A stretch of DNA of 64,000 nucleotides from JAAGZL01 sp050291725 (lineage in GTDB: Bacteria > Pseudomonadota > Gammaproteobacteria > Chromatiales > Chromatiaceae). Within the stretch, counting starts at the first letter, position 1. Every line of letters starts with the position of its first letter. The notes under the pieces are model-generated. The model worked only from the letters and a program-made list of their open reading frames with translations, had not been told where the DNA came from and searched no databases. The stretch is taken from NCBI GenBank assembly GCA_050291725.1, contig JBNKKH010000022.1, forward strand, positions 1 to 64,000, read 5' to 3'. The position numbers and the translations under genes were made by a program. This document shows positions 54,339 to 63,377 of this stretch, piece by piece.

Positions 54339-56846
54339 ATGCTAACAAAAGCAGTGTCTTATCTGCGAGATATGAACCTGGCGCGAAAGGTAGTTCTGTT
54401 TATCGTGCTTATAGTGATCGCCTTCGCCTTTATCGTTCAACAATACCAATTCAGCCTCTCAAAGGTGGATGAGCTGTATCAAGAGAACGAGAGGATTAAT
54501 GAGATTGGCAGTCTCATTCAGAAGGCAGGAGCAGACATCACCGCCAGCCGGTTGCCGGAAAAAGAGTTTTTGTTGGTAGGGGACATGAAGAGCGTGCAAG
54601 ACCACGAGAGATTGCTGCGCTCTGCCTATGGTCATCTGGATAAGCTTGAGCCAATGCTGAAGGATGAGCAAAAAGAGATGATTCACTCTTTGAAAAAGAC
54701 CTTGGATGGATACATAAAGAATTTCTCCGTGCTTGTCTCTCTGAAGATAAGGTTAGGAACAACTAACACTAGAGGACTGTATGGAAAGCTGCGGAAATCA
54801 GTGGCTGCAGTGGAGAAGGAGGTAGAAGGCAGCAGTGATATTGGTTTGGCCTATCAGGTTGGGGTAATGCGTGGCTACGAGAGAGATTTCCTCATGTTCA
54901 AGGATGAGAAGTTCTTCAAGAGTATGCAGGATGAGAAGATGAAACTTGAGGAACATCTGAAAAATAGTGATTTAACTGAGGAGAAGAGAAAGAGAATTAC
55001 CGAGAAGCTGCAGAAGTATCAAAAAAGTTTCCTCAAGATTCACGAATATGCCAACAAGATTAACGCCATGGTTGATGGTTTCCGTAAGTCTGCTGATGCA
55101 GTAGAGCCTGTTCTCGCAATGTTGCAGAGCAATGGTGAGCAGATGTTGATTAAGAATTATAAAATTTTGGTGCAGACAAGGGATGCGGTTCAGCAGCGTT
55201 TTCTTCTTACTATTATCTTGGTGGCCCTAGTGGTAAGTGTGGTGTTGCTGTTTGCCGCTCGTGGAATTGTCAATGGTGTGCGCAAAGCGGTTGAGATTGG
55301 CTCAAATGTGGCTGAAGGGGATCTCTCCAACGTGATAGTACCTAGAGCCAATGATGAGATTGGTACTCTATTGGCGACGCTAGATCGTATGCAGATGCAG
55401 CTCAAGGAGAGCATTGAGCGAGATCGAAAAATCACTGAGGAGGCACTGCGTATTCAAAAGGCGTTGGATAAAACCTCAACCAGCGTACTAGTACTGGATA
55501 AAGACTACTCCATTATCTATCAGAACAAGAGTGCTCAGGAGCTGTTCGCCCATACAGAAGAGGAGATTAAGAAAGAGATCCCTGAATTCTGCGCTGACGC
55601 TCTACAGAATGGAGCTATTGAGGATTTGCACTGCGCCTCTCTGTTATCGCGTGAAATGTTGGATGAGTTAGAGGGGACCCACAAAGCCAGAATCACCATG
55701 GGGGGATACACTTTTGATGTTGCCACCAATACTGTACATAACAAGAAGCAGGAGCGGGTTGGTACCACTATGGAGTGGAACGACGTAACCGATCAAGTAC
55801 GGGTTGAAGAGGAGATAGATAGCGTTGTCTCTGCTGTATCGAAAGGGGATTTCGAACGACTGATCAGCATGAGTGACAAGTCCGGTTTCTTCCGTACTCT
55901 GGCTTCGGACATAAACCTACTCACAAACACGGTTTCGGATAGCATCTCTGAGATGGAAGAGGTTCTGGAGGGGTTGGCTGATGGTCATCTATCGCATAGG
56001 GTAGGTGGCGGCAAACAGGGTGCTTTTGGACGTTTGGCCGGTAGCACCAATATGACAATTTCTCGACTGGATGAGATTGTTACCGATATTCGGGCGGCTG
56101 CCGGTATTATTGCCACCATGGCCAATGAGATATCCAATGGTAATGAGGATATGTCGCGTCGCACTGAGGCCCAGGCCTCCAGCCTGGAAGAGACTGCATC
56201 CACCATGGAGGAGTTTACTAGCTCTGTGAAGCAGAATGCTGATAGCGCGCAACAGGCCAACAAGCTGTCTGAAAATGCCAAAGAGTTGGCAGAGAAAGGT
56301 GGAGTAGTCGTGGATCAGGCCATAGGGGCCATGCAGGAGATCATTGCATCCAGTGAGAAGATATCCAATATTATCGGTGTGATAAATGATATTGCCTTCC
56401 AGACTAATCTTCTGGCCCTGAACGCCTCTGTTGAGGCGGCTCGCGCTGGAGAGCAGGGACGGGGCTTTGCTGTGGTGGCAACAGAGGTGCGCAATCTTGC
56501 TGGTCGTAGCGCTCAGGCCGCTAAAGAGATCAAAGAGCTGATTCAAAATAGCAGCGAGAAGGTGGAGTATGGAACCGAGCTGGTGAACCAGTCCGGAGAT
56601 AACCTCAAAGGAATCGTTCTGGCTTCTCAGAAGGTGAACGATATAGTCTCTGAGATAGCAGTGGCCAGTAGAGAGCAGTCGGTAGGGGTTGAGCAGGTAA
56701 ATCGAGCCATCACAGATATGGATGGCGTTACCCAGCAGAATGCAGCTTTGGCTGAGGAGACATCGGCGGTGAGTCACTCCCTGACCGAGCAGGCGTACAA
56801 GCTGGAAGAGGCTGTTGGCTTTTTCAATAAGGATAAGAAAAAGTAG
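54339..56846 (+). CDS. PAS-containing methyl-accepting chemotaxis protein
   Basis: An 835-residue receptor. The ATG at 54339 follows GAAGGA; the frame from 54279 is upstream extension only. Two membrane segments (about 18-38 and 290-312) bracket a helical, charged periplasmic domain of ~250 residues. HAMP, a PAS domain (about 380-490) and a second HAMP-like linker precede the MCP tip IAFQTNLLALNASVEAARAGEQGRGFAVVATEVRNLA. Ligand unknown. It lies alone between dtd and hisB. Confidence 0.93.
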   Translation: MLTKAVSYLRDMNLARKVVLFIVLIVIAFAFIVQQYQFSLSKVDELYQENERINEIGSLIQKAGADITASRLPEKEFLLVGDMKSVQDHERLLRSAYGHLDKLEPMLKDEQKEMIHSLKKTLDGYIKNFSVLVSLKIRLGTTNTRGLYGKLRKSVAAVEKEVEGSSDIGLAYQVGVMRGYERDFLMFKDEKFFKSMQDEKMKLEEHLKNSDLTEEKRKRITEKLQKYQKSFLKIHEYANKINAMVDGFRKSADAVEPVLAMLQSNGEQMLIKNYKILVQTRDAVQQRFLLTIILVALVVSVVLLFAARGIVNGVRKAVEIGSNVAEGDLSNVIVPRANDEIGTLLATLDRMQMQLKESIERDRKITEEALRIQKALDKTSTSVLVLDKDYSIIYQNKSAQELFAHTEEEIKKEIPEFCADALQNGAIEDLHCASLLSREMLDELEGTHKARITMGGYTFDVATNTVHNKKQERVGTTMEWNDVTDQVRVEEEIDSVVSAVSKGDFERLISMSDKSGFFRTLASDINLLTNTVSDSISEMEEVLEGLADGHLSHRVGGGKQGAFGRLAGSTNMTISRLDEIVTDIRAAAGIIATMANEISNGNEDMSRRTEAQASSLEETASTMEEFTSSVKQNADSAQQANKLSENAKELAEKGGVVVDQAIGAMQEIIASSEKISNIIGVINDIAFQTNLLALNASVEAARAGEQGRGFAVVATEVRNLAGRSAQAAKEIKELIQNSSEKVEYGTELVNQSGDNLKGIVLASQKVNDIVSEIAVASREQSVGVEQVNRAITDMDGVTQQNAALAEETSAVSHSLTEQAYKLEEAVGFFNKDKKK

Positions 56847-56973
56847 GGGGGCGACGATAGTCCTAACTTTAAGGCGGTCTAGGCCACGTTTTTATCTGCC
56901 GGGGTATTCAAGACACCTGCAATTATCAACCGTTTAGCTTAAAATGCTTATTTTGGCCAAATAGAGCATTAGC

Positions 56974-57564
56974 ATGCAACGAAGTGCAGAGATTGAGCGC
57001 AATACCCTTGAGACCAAGATCAAAGTAAGCATTGATCTAGATGGCAGGGGTGACTCCTCGTTTACAACCGGCATTCCCTTTCTGGAACACATGCTGGATC
57101 AGGTAGCCCGGCACGGCATGATGGATATATCCATCCAAGCCGAGGGTGATCTGCACATTGATGCCCACCACACTGCGGAAGATATCGGCATTAGCCTAGG
57201 TCAGGCTATGGCACAGGCTGTAGGCGATAAGAAGGGTATCCGTAGATACGGCCATGCCTATGTGCCGCTGGATGAGGCGCTGTCTCGAGTGGTGGTGGAT
57301 TTCTCCGGTCGTCCTGGCCTTGAGTTCGAGGTGGATTTCCCCCGGGCTAAGGTGGGTGAGTTCGATACCGAGCTGTTCTACGAATTCTTTCAGGGGTTTA
57401 TTAACCACGCTGGGGTAACCCTGCACGTGGACTGTCTGCGTGGGCGCAACGCGCACCACATAGCCGAGACAGTATTTAAGGCCTTTGGCCGTGCTCTGCG
57501 CATGGCGTTGGAGGCAGACCCACGCATGGCCGGAATAACACCCTCCACCAAGGGTTCTCTCTGA
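56974..57564 (+). CDS. hisB: Imidazoleglycerol-phosphate dehydratase HisB
   Basis: A 196-residue monofunctional dehydratase (no histidinol phosphatase domain), sixth step of histidine synthesis. Mn-binding motifs are EHMLDQVARHG, DAHHTAEDIGI and a later GRNAHHIAE. First gene of the hisB-H-A-F-E run, with hisH 33 bases on. Confidence 0.97.
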   Translation: MQRSAEIERNTLETKIKVSIDLDGRGDSSFTTGIPFLEHMLDQVARHGMMDISIQAEGDLHIDAHHTAEDIGISLGQAMAQAVGDKKGIRRYGHAYVPLDEALSRVVVDFSGRPGLEFEVDFPRAKVGEFDTELFYEFFQGFINHAGVTLHVDCLRGRNAHHIAETVFKAFGRALRMALEADPRMAGITPSTKGSL

Positions 57565-57597
57565 TCACTGTTTATATTTAAGTTGGATAGTTAACTG

Positions 57598-58239
57598 ATG
57601 GCGAAATCTATTGTAGTCATAGACTATGGCATGGGTAATCTGCGTTCTGTCTCTAAGGCCATTGAGCATGTGGCAGATGCGGATGACAAGGTGTATGTCA
57701 CTGATGATCCTGAGTTGATTAAATCAGCAGACCGGGTGGTATTCCCTGGCCAGGGGGCAGCTCGCGACTGCATGGCTGCTATCTCAGAACATCATCTGAA
57801 CCAGGCGGTGCTGGAAGCCGCCCATAATAAACCCTTTTTGGGAATATGCATGGGACTGCAGGTGCTTATGGAGTTCAGCGAAGAGAATGACGGGACCAAG
57901 CTGCTGGGGCTGTTTCCTGGTAAGGTACGCCACTTCCCGGAAGGGGTGGATGAGCATGGTCAGCGCATGAAAATTCCCCACATGGGTTGGAACCGGGTGC
58001 AACAACTTAATCCGCATCCGCTGTGGGAAGGGATTGAGCAGAATAGCCGCTTCTACTTTGTGCATAGCTACTATGTAGACCCGGAAAACAGTGGACTGAC
58101 CGCCGGCACTACGGACTATAGCGCTACTTTTGCCAGCGTGATCGCTCGGGACAATCTGTTCGCAACCCAATTCCATCCGGAGAAGAGTGCGGATGCTGGC
58201 CTGCGCCTGCTACAAAATTTTATTAACTGGGATATTTGA
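57598..58239 (+). CDS. hisH: Imidazole glycerol phosphate synthase glutaminase HisH
   Basis: A 213-residue class I glutamine amidotransferase giving ammonia to HisF. The catalytic Cys is in GICMGLQVL, and FHPEKS holds the His and Glu of the triad. It starts MAKSIVVIDYGMGNLRS, typical of HisH, and ends 9 bases before hisA. Confidence 0.97.
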   Translation: MAKSIVVIDYGMGNLRSVSKAIEHVADADDKVYVTDDPELIKSADRVVFPGQGAARDCMAAISEHHLNQAVLEAAHNKPFLGICMGLQVLMEFSEENDGTKLLGLFPGKVRHFPEGVDEHGQRMKIPHMGWNRVQQLNPHPLWEGIEQNSRFYFVHSYYVDPENSGLTAGTTDYSATFASVIARDNLFATQFHPEKSADAGLRLLQNFINWDI

Positions 58240-58248
58240 GGTTAAAAC

Positions 58249-58989
58249 GTGTTATTGATACCTGCCATTGATCTGAAGGATGGACGCTGCGTAAGGCTGC
58301 GTCAGGGCCGTATGGATGATGAGACTATCTTCTCCGATGAGCCAGTGGATGTGGCCAAGCGCTGGGTAGATGCTGGTGGTCGCCGTCTGCATCTGGTGGA
58401 TCTGAACGGGGCTTTTGCCGGAGAGCCGGTAAACGGCGGAGTAATTCAGGATATATGTAAAGCCTATCCTGATCTCCCTATCCAGGTGGGTGGCGGTATT
58501 CGTGATGAAAAGACCATCGAGGCCTACCTCAAGGCCGGGGTAGATTTCGCCATCATCGGCACCCAGGCGGTTAAACAGCCTGAGTTTGTCGGACGGGCCT
58601 GCAAGGAGTTTCCTGGTCACGTCATTGTGGGGCTGGACGCTAAAGATGGCATGGTGGCTATCGACGGGTGGGCTACCATTACCGAGCATAAGGTGACAGA
58701 GCTGGCCAAAAAATTTGAAGACGATGGGGTGTCTGCCATTGTTTACACAGATATTGGGCGGGATGGCATGTTGAGCGGTCCCAATGTTGAGGCAACGGCA
58801 GATCTAGCCAATGCCATCAGCATCCCGGTTGTTGCATCTGGGGGTATTACCGATATCAATGATATCCGCGCCCTGTGTCAGGCTGAGACCGATAATATAA
58901 CTGGCGCCATAACCGGACGCGCCATTTACGAGGGCACTCTGGATTTTGCTGAGGGCCAAAAACTTGCGGATGAATTGTCTGGATTATGA
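58249..58989 (+). CDS. hisA: ProFAR isomerase HisA
   Basis: A 246-residue (beta/alpha)8 isomerase converting ProFAR to PRFAR. The start is GTG at 58249, reading MLLIPAIDLKDGRCVRL. Catalytic Asp residues sit at PAIDLKDG and in YTDIGRDGM; the phosphate loops are QVGGGIR and VVASGGITD. An element with imperfect inverted ends separates it from hisF. Confidence 0.97.
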   Translation: MLLIPAIDLKDGRCVRLRQGRMDDETIFSDEPVDVAKRWVDAGGRRLHLVDLNGAFAGEPVNGGVIQDICKAYPDLPIQVGGGIRDEKTIEAYLKAGVDFAIIGTQAVKQPEFVGRACKEFPGHVIVGLDAKDGMVAIDGWATITEHKVTELAKKFEDDGVSAIVYTDIGRDGMLSGPNVEATADLANAISIPVVASGGITDINDIRALCQAETDNITGAITGRAIYEGTLDFAEGQKLADELSGL

Positions 58990-58998
58990 TTTTTTTAT

Positions 58999-59128
58999 CC
59001 GCTAATTAACGCAAATGAACGCTAATATTATTTACTCAGTATGGCTGATAGCAATAGCACTATGTAATTGAGATACTCTCAACTGCGTAATGCCTCGAGC
59101 AATATTCACCATTTGCGTTCATTTGCGG
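58999..59128. repeat. Palindromic element between hisA and hisF
   Basis: The gap of 162 bases holds an imperfect inverted repeat. CCGC...GCAAATGAACGC...AATATT (58999-59029) faces its complement at 59100-59128, with GCAAATGAACGC (59011-59022) and GCGTTCATTTGC (59115-59126) exact. The enclosed 70 bases show no motif. It resembles a small non-autonomous palindromic element of a type with AACGCAAATGAACGC ends found dispersed in bacteria. Confidence 0.65.
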
Positions 59129-59151
59129 ACTTAAATATCAAAGAGTTAACT

Positions 59152-59922
59152 ATGCTAGCGAAACGAATCATTCCCTGTCTTGATGTTGACGCCGGTCGGG
59201 TGGTCAAAGGGGTAAAGTTTGTAGATATCCGTGATGCCGGTGATCCGGTAGAGGTGGCGCGTCGCTATAATGAAGAAGGCGCAGATGAGATCACCTTTCT
59301 GGATATCACAGCAAGTTCAGACGACCGGGACACCATAGTCCATGTAGTGGAGCAGGTGGCCAGCGAGGTGTTCATTCCTCTGACTGTGGGTGGCGGCATC
59401 CGTACCTGCGACGATATACGCCGCATGCTCAACGCCGGTGCCGACAAGGTGGGGATCAATACTGCCGCGGTATTCAATCCTGAGTTTGTAAAAGAGGCTA
59501 CAACCAGATTTGGCTCTCAATGTATTGTAGTGGCCATTGATGCCAAGAAGGTTAGCGGGGAAGGAGAGCCGCTGAAATGGGAGATTTTTACCCATGGTGG
59601 ACGCAAGCCCACCGGGCTGGATGCTGTCGAATGGGCGCAAAAAATGGTGGAGTACGGAGCAGGGGAGATACTGCTCACCAGCATGGATCGAGACGGAACC
59701 AAGATCGGATTTGATCTGGATCTTACCCGCGCCATAAGCGATGCAGTCCCTATCCCGGTTATTGCCTCTGGTGGAGTAGGGGATCTACAGCATCTGGTGG
59801 ATGGGGTTGATCAAGGTGGAGCTGATGCGGTACTGGCAGCCAGCATCTTTCACTTTGCCGAGTACAGCGTTGGAGAAGCCAAGCAGTATATGGCGGAACG
59901 CGGAATTGAGGTGAGGCTTTGA
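59152..59922 (+). CDS. hisF: Imidazole glycerol phosphate synthase cyclase HisF
   Basis: A 256-residue (beta/alpha)8 cyclase joining PRFAR and ammonia from HisH. The ATG at 59152 starts MLAKRIIPCLDVDAGRVVKG, which holds catalytic Asp11; the partner Asp is in LLTSMDRDGTK. The longer frame from 59068 runs into the palindromic element. hisE follows after 7 bases, with no hisI between. Confidence 0.97.
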   Translation: MLAKRIIPCLDVDAGRVVKGVKFVDIRDAGDPVEVARRYNEEGADEITFLDITASSDDRDTIVHVVEQVASEVFIPLTVGGGIRTCDDIRRMLNAGADKVGINTAAVFNPEFVKEATTRFGSQCIVVAIDAKKVSGEGEPLKWEIFTHGGRKPTGLDAVEWAQKMVEYGAGEILLTSMDRDGTKIGFDLDLTRAISDAVPIPVIASGGVGDLQHLVDGVDQGGADAVLAASIFHFAEYSVGEAKQYMAERGIEVRL

Positions 59923-59929
59923 GGGCGCT

Positions 59930-60250
59930 ATGAGCGATATACTAACCCAACTTACTGAGGTGCTGGAGCAGCGTAAGAGCGCTGATCCTGACTCATCATA
60001 TGTCTCGGGTCTATACCACAAAGGTCTGGACGCTATATTAAAGAAGATTGGCGAAGAGGCAACAGAGACAGTAATGGCGGCCAAGGATGGAGATAAAGAT
60101 AAAATAGTCTACGAAGTAGCCGATCTTTGGTTTCACACCATGGTTCTGCTGGCCAAGGAAGGGCTGAGCGCAGAGGATGTGTTGCAAGAGCTAGATAGCC
60201 GTTTTGGTCTCTCTGGTCTGGATGAGAAGCGACAACGCAGCTCTGATTAA
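59930..60250 (+). CDS. hisE: Phosphoribosyl-ATP pyrophosphatase HisE
   Basis: A 106-residue all-alpha MazG-like enzyme cleaving PR-ATP to PR-AMP and pyrophosphate, second histidine step. Motif KKIGEEATETVMAAKDGD carries the metal-binding Glu residues. It is a free-standing HisE; the HisI cyclohydrolase is not fused and not next to it. Confidence 0.96.
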   Translation: MSDILTQLTEVLEQRKSADPDSSYVSGLYHKGLDAILKKIGEEATETVMAAKDGDKDKIVYEVADLWFHTMVLLAKEGLSAEDVLQELDSRFGLSGLDEKRQRSSD

Positions 60251-60415
60251 CCATTTATATTGAATTTAAGCTCGCTGGCGCTGTCCAACTAAATCCTGCG
60301 TCAGGGGGGAATTTCGGTTATTATCGTTTAAATTACTAATAATAGGTGGCCCGAAAGGGCTGTAGATTATAGGTCTGGATGCCTTATATTATCTGGGCAA
60401 GTTCAAAGAGCGGAG

Positions 60416-60679
60416 ATGAATATGGGTTTTGGTGGAATAGGTGTATGGCAGTTATTGATTATCCTGGTAATAGTGTTGTTGCTGTTTGGCACCAAGCGGT
60501 TGAAGAATATCGGTTCTGACCTGGGTGGTGCGCTTAAGGGCTTCAAGAAAGCCATTAACGAGAATGAGAATGAGGCCGATAAGGAAAAGCTGGTAAAGGA
60601 TGAGTCGGAGAGTGTTATCGACGGAGAGGTAACCGAGAAACAGGTCTCTGGATCCTCAGAAGAGAAAAACAATTCTTAA
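60416..60679 (+). CDS. tatA: Twin-arginine translocase subunit TatA
   Basis: An 87-residue pore-forming subunit: one membrane helix (IGVWQLLIILVIVLLLFGTKRLKNIG, about 8-33), with the conserved FGTKRL and an amphipathic helix with LGGALKGFKKAI, then a charged tail. An ATG two codons later (60422) is an alternative start. The start of the tatABC operon; tatB follows in 47 bases. Confidence 0.95.
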   Translation: MNMGFGGIGVWQLLIILVIVLLLFGTKRLKNIGSDLGGALKGFKKAINENENEADKEKLVKDESESVIDGEVTEKQVSGSSEEKNNS

Positions 60680-60726
60680 GCCTGCATTAGCTGGTATGCT
60701 CTTTCACTCAGGTTTATTGCCACGCC

Positions 60727-61038
60727 ATGTTTGATATCGGTTTCCTGGAATTAATAATTGTCTGCCTGGTGGCTTTATTGGTGGTGGGGCCGGAGCGCCT
60801 GCCCAAACTGGCTTACACCGCAGGCAAGTGGATAGGTAAGGGACGCGCGATGATCGGTTCTGTTAAAGCAGAGATTGATCGCGAGATGAAAGTGGATGAG
60901 TTGAACAGAATCTTGGAAGAGCAGAAGAAGCTGATAAACCCTCTGGAAGAGGTTATTGAAGAGACCGAAGATAGTTTAAAGCGGGCAACAGAAGAAGAAC
61001 CGGACTCTGATCCGGAAACCAGCGAAACATCAAAGTAA
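60727..61038 (+). CDS. tatB: Twin-arginine translocase subunit TatB
   Basis: A 103-residue subunit with the TatB start MFDIGFLELIIVCLVALLVVGPERLP, whose Glu at position 8 marks TatB, then an amphipathic helix and an acidic tail. It binds twin-arginine signal peptides together with TatC. Confidence 0.95.
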   Translation: MFDIGFLELIIVCLVALLVVGPERLPKLAYTAGKWIGKGRAMIGSVKAEIDREMKVDELNRILEEQKKLINPLEEVIEETEDSLKRATEEEPDSDPETSETSK

Positions 61039-61052
61039 GTGCCTCTCTTAGC

Positions 61053-62006
61053 ATGACAGAAGACTTAGATCAGAAAAACGCCAAGCTAAAGGAGCAACCG
61101 TTTATCTCCCATCTGGTGGAACTGCGGGACCGCCTGATACGTGTCGTGATTGTAGTGCTGCTCATCTTTTTTGGGCTATTCCCTTTTGCTAATGATATCT
61201 ATGTCATGGTGGCTGATCCTCTGATGGTGCATCTACCGGAGGGCACCAGCATGATAGCCACTGAGGTGGCGTCACCATTTTTGACCCCTTTTAAGCTCTG
61301 CCTGGTATTGGCAATTATTGTCTCCATGCCGTTTTCTCTTTATCAGCTCTGGTCCTTTATCGCGCCCGGTCTGTATAAGCATGAGAAGAGGATGATTGTG
61401 CCCCTAGTGGTCTCCAGTACCATTCTGTTTTACGCGGGCATGATCTTTGCCTACTACGTGGTATTCCCTCTGATCTTTGGTTTTCTTACATCCGCTGCAC
61501 CTGAGGGCATTACAGTAGCTACAGACATTGGTAAGTATCTAGATTTTGTATTGACCCTGTTCTTTGCCTTTGGCTTGGCGTTTGAGGTGCCAATTGCCAC
61601 AATCATTCTAGTCTCAATGGGGATCACTACCCCCGATAGTCTGGTGGAAAAGCGTCCCTATATTGTGGTTGGGGCCTTTGTTGTTGGCATGTTTTTGACG
61701 CCTCCTGATGTCGTCTCTCAAACTTTGCTTGCCCTGCCTATGTTGATTCTGTTTGAGCTGGGTGTATTTTTTTCCCGGCTTATGGGTAAGCGAGATGCTG
61801 TTGAAGATGAGTGTGATGATGAGTCCCTAGATGTTGCGGATGGGGATGAGTCAGAGTCAGAGGAAGATGAGCTGGACGATGACATGCTATCCCTGGAAGG
61901 GGAAGAGGTCTTCGATAAAGCCAGATATTCTGAGATGAGCGAAGAGGAGCTAGACGAAGAGTACGGCAATACAGAAGATGAGTCTGACAAGGATAATCAA
62001 CGATAA
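61053..62006 (+). CDS. tatC: Twin-arginine translocase subunit TatC with long acidic tail
   Basis: A 317-residue six-span membrane protein that forms the substrate receptor. The first cytoplasmic motif is FISHLVELRDRLIRV, and FAFGLAFEVPIATIIL holds the conserved F-xx-E region. The last ~70 residues are an unusual cytoplasmic tail of Asp/Glu/Ser (DESESEEDELDDD, SEEELDEEYG), while E. coli TatC is 258 residues. Its stop overlaps the pentapeptide gene tail to tail by 10 bases. Confidence 0.95.
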   Translation: MTEDLDQKNAKLKEQPFISHLVELRDRLIRVVIVVLLIFFGLFPFANDIYVMVADPLMVHLPEGTSMIATEVASPFLTPFKLCLVLAIIVSMPFSLYQLWSFIAPGLYKHEKRMIVPLVVSSTILFYAGMIFAYYVVFPLIFGFLTSAAPEGITVATDIGKYLDFVLTLFFAFGLAFEVPIATIILVSMGITTPDSLVEKRPYIVVGAFVVGMFLTPPDVVSQTLLALPMLILFELGVFFSRLMGKRDAVEDECDDESLDVADGDESESEEDELDDDMLSLEGEEVFDKARYSEMSEEELDEEYGNTEDESDKDNQR

Positions 62007-62335
62007 CGCATTCTGGTGCCGTGGAGCAGAGATAGATTTATCTCCTCTGCGCTCAACTCATTCGGAAACAGGGCCCCGGATATCTTGGCCCCGCTGATAC
62101 TAACTCCCTCCAATTTGGTTGCAGAGAGATCAATTCCCCGTAAGTCGGTTTGACGCAGATATCCATTAGATATATCCAGGCCTTTTGCATCTAACTCCCT
62201 AAGATCAAGGCCGCGCAGGTCGGCATTCTGTAAATTGCACTTTCGCCCTTCCGCCTTAAGCTGATTAAATCTCTCAATATTGCCGCTGCGCAGTAGTTGA
62301 TACATCTCATCTTGTTTGATTTCAGGGGCATTCAT
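61997..62335 (-). CDS. Pentapeptide-repeat protein
   Basis: A 112-residue protein. After a short helical start (MNAPEIKQDEMYQLL), residues ~33-95 form A(D/N)LxG-type repeats (LQNADLRGLDLRELDAKGL, YLRQTDLRGIDLSAT), which build a right-handed quadrilateral beta-helix. Roles of such proteins range from DNA mimicry to none known. It converges on tatC with a 10-base overlap. Confidence 0.82.
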   Translation of the reverse strand: MNAPEIKQDEMYQLLRSGNIERFNQLKAEGRKCNLQNADLRGLDLRELDAKGLDISNGYLRQTDLRGIDLSATKLEGVSISGAKISGALFPNELSAEEINLSLLHGTRMRYR

Positions 62336-62458
62336 GGCATATGTTCCAGAATTGGTATGTTTTGTTGCTTTAAATTTATTATAGCTAAAGTTTACCAGGT
62401 CGTTATTTCTCGCTGGTATTGCGTAACTCTTGGCATTTTTAAAAAGTTAAGCTACTGA

Positions 62459-62878
62459 GTGATGCCGGGAGATAAAGGCTATGGTAGGATAAATTGCAGA
62501 TCAGGCAATAATTCGAGTCTTAAATTGAGAGAGAAAGAGCACGAGCTAGACAAGACGGTTGAGGCACAGTTTGTGCTGGACTTGAACGGAGTTATTACAT
62601 CAGTTAACTCAGATGCTTGCCGCATGTTGGATGAAGAAGCTGATAGCTTGATAGGAATGAAGATAGGAGATGTGTTCGAAGAGGAGGATGCCAAGCAGGC
62701 CCAGGCGTTTCTTGGGACCTGGCTGGAGGCGCTGATCATGGCTGGTGCCCTGAAACAGATTGAAGCTAGCTATGTGACAAAGGATGGGAGACGTATGCCG
62801 GTCGTTTTTACCCGCTCTACATTGCGCAACGAACAGAATGAAGTTTGCGGTATCGTATGTGTAACTAAGGGCGCCTGA
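62459..62878 (+). CDS. PAS-domain protein
   Basis: A 139-residue protein whose body (about 35-135) is a single PAS domain: FVLDLNGVITSVNSDACRMLDEEADSLIGMKIGDVF and KDGRRMPVVFTRSTLRNEQNEVCGIVCV. No output domain follows, so it must act on a partner. The start is uncertain: GTG at 62459 or ATG at 62462 give 20-30 residues of doubtful N-terminus. It precedes an ArsR regulator by 63 bases. Confidence 0.75.
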   Translation: MMPGDKGYGRINCRSGNNSSLKLREKEHELDKTVEAQFVLDLNGVITSVNSDACRMLDEEADSLIGMKIGDVFEEEDAKQAQAFLGTWLEALIMAGALKQIEASYVTKDGRRMPVVFTRSTLRNEQNEVCGIVCVTKGA

Positions 62879-62941
62879 CATACTAAGAGAAGATTCGAAC
62901 AGAACCGTTGATAATAATTAGAGACATGGAGCTTTAATATC

Positions 62942-63271
62942 ATGCAAAACGAAGAGGCCTCTGCAGTGCCAGAGGAAGATGTAACACTTACCGCCAATGT
63001 GCTCAAAGCCATGGCGCATCCACTACGTTGGAATATTTTATGTACCCTGGGAGATCAAGAGCTCTCCGTGGGTGAGATCGTTGAGCGGGTTGGAACGTCT
63101 CAGAGTAATATCTCCCAACATCTGGAGCAGCTGCGTAATAAGAATATTGTGGTTTCCAGGCGTGACGCCAATAGAATTTTCTACAGCGTACGGAACGATG
63201 AGGTGCGTAAGTTGATTGAGACAATGCGCAAAGTTTTGTGTAAGGCAAATCTTGAAGACCATTATGGTTGA
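62942..63271 (+). CDS. ArsR-family transcriptional regulator
   Basis: A 109-residue winged-helix repressor: VLKAMAHPLRWNILCTLGDQELSVGEIVERVGTSQSNISQHLEQLRNKNIVVSRRDANRIFYSV is the full ArsR/SmtB DNA-binding region. It has no ELCVCDL-type metal-binding cysteines; the only Cys are in the CTLG and VLCKAN segments, so metal sensing is unclear. Confidence 0.9.
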   Translation: MQNEEASAVPEEDVTLTANVLKAMAHPLRWNILCTLGDQELSVGEIVERVGTSQSNISQHLEQLRNKNIVVSRRDANRIFYSVRNDEVRKLIETMRKVLCKANLEDHYG

Positions 63272-63377
63272 TTGTTCTGAGTTGGCATAATCGCTTCCTG
63301 GGCTTTTACAGGGATATCCTTGTATATCTATACTCTCCATAGTTGTTGCTACTATTTTCTTAGCTGGGGTTGGAGAT

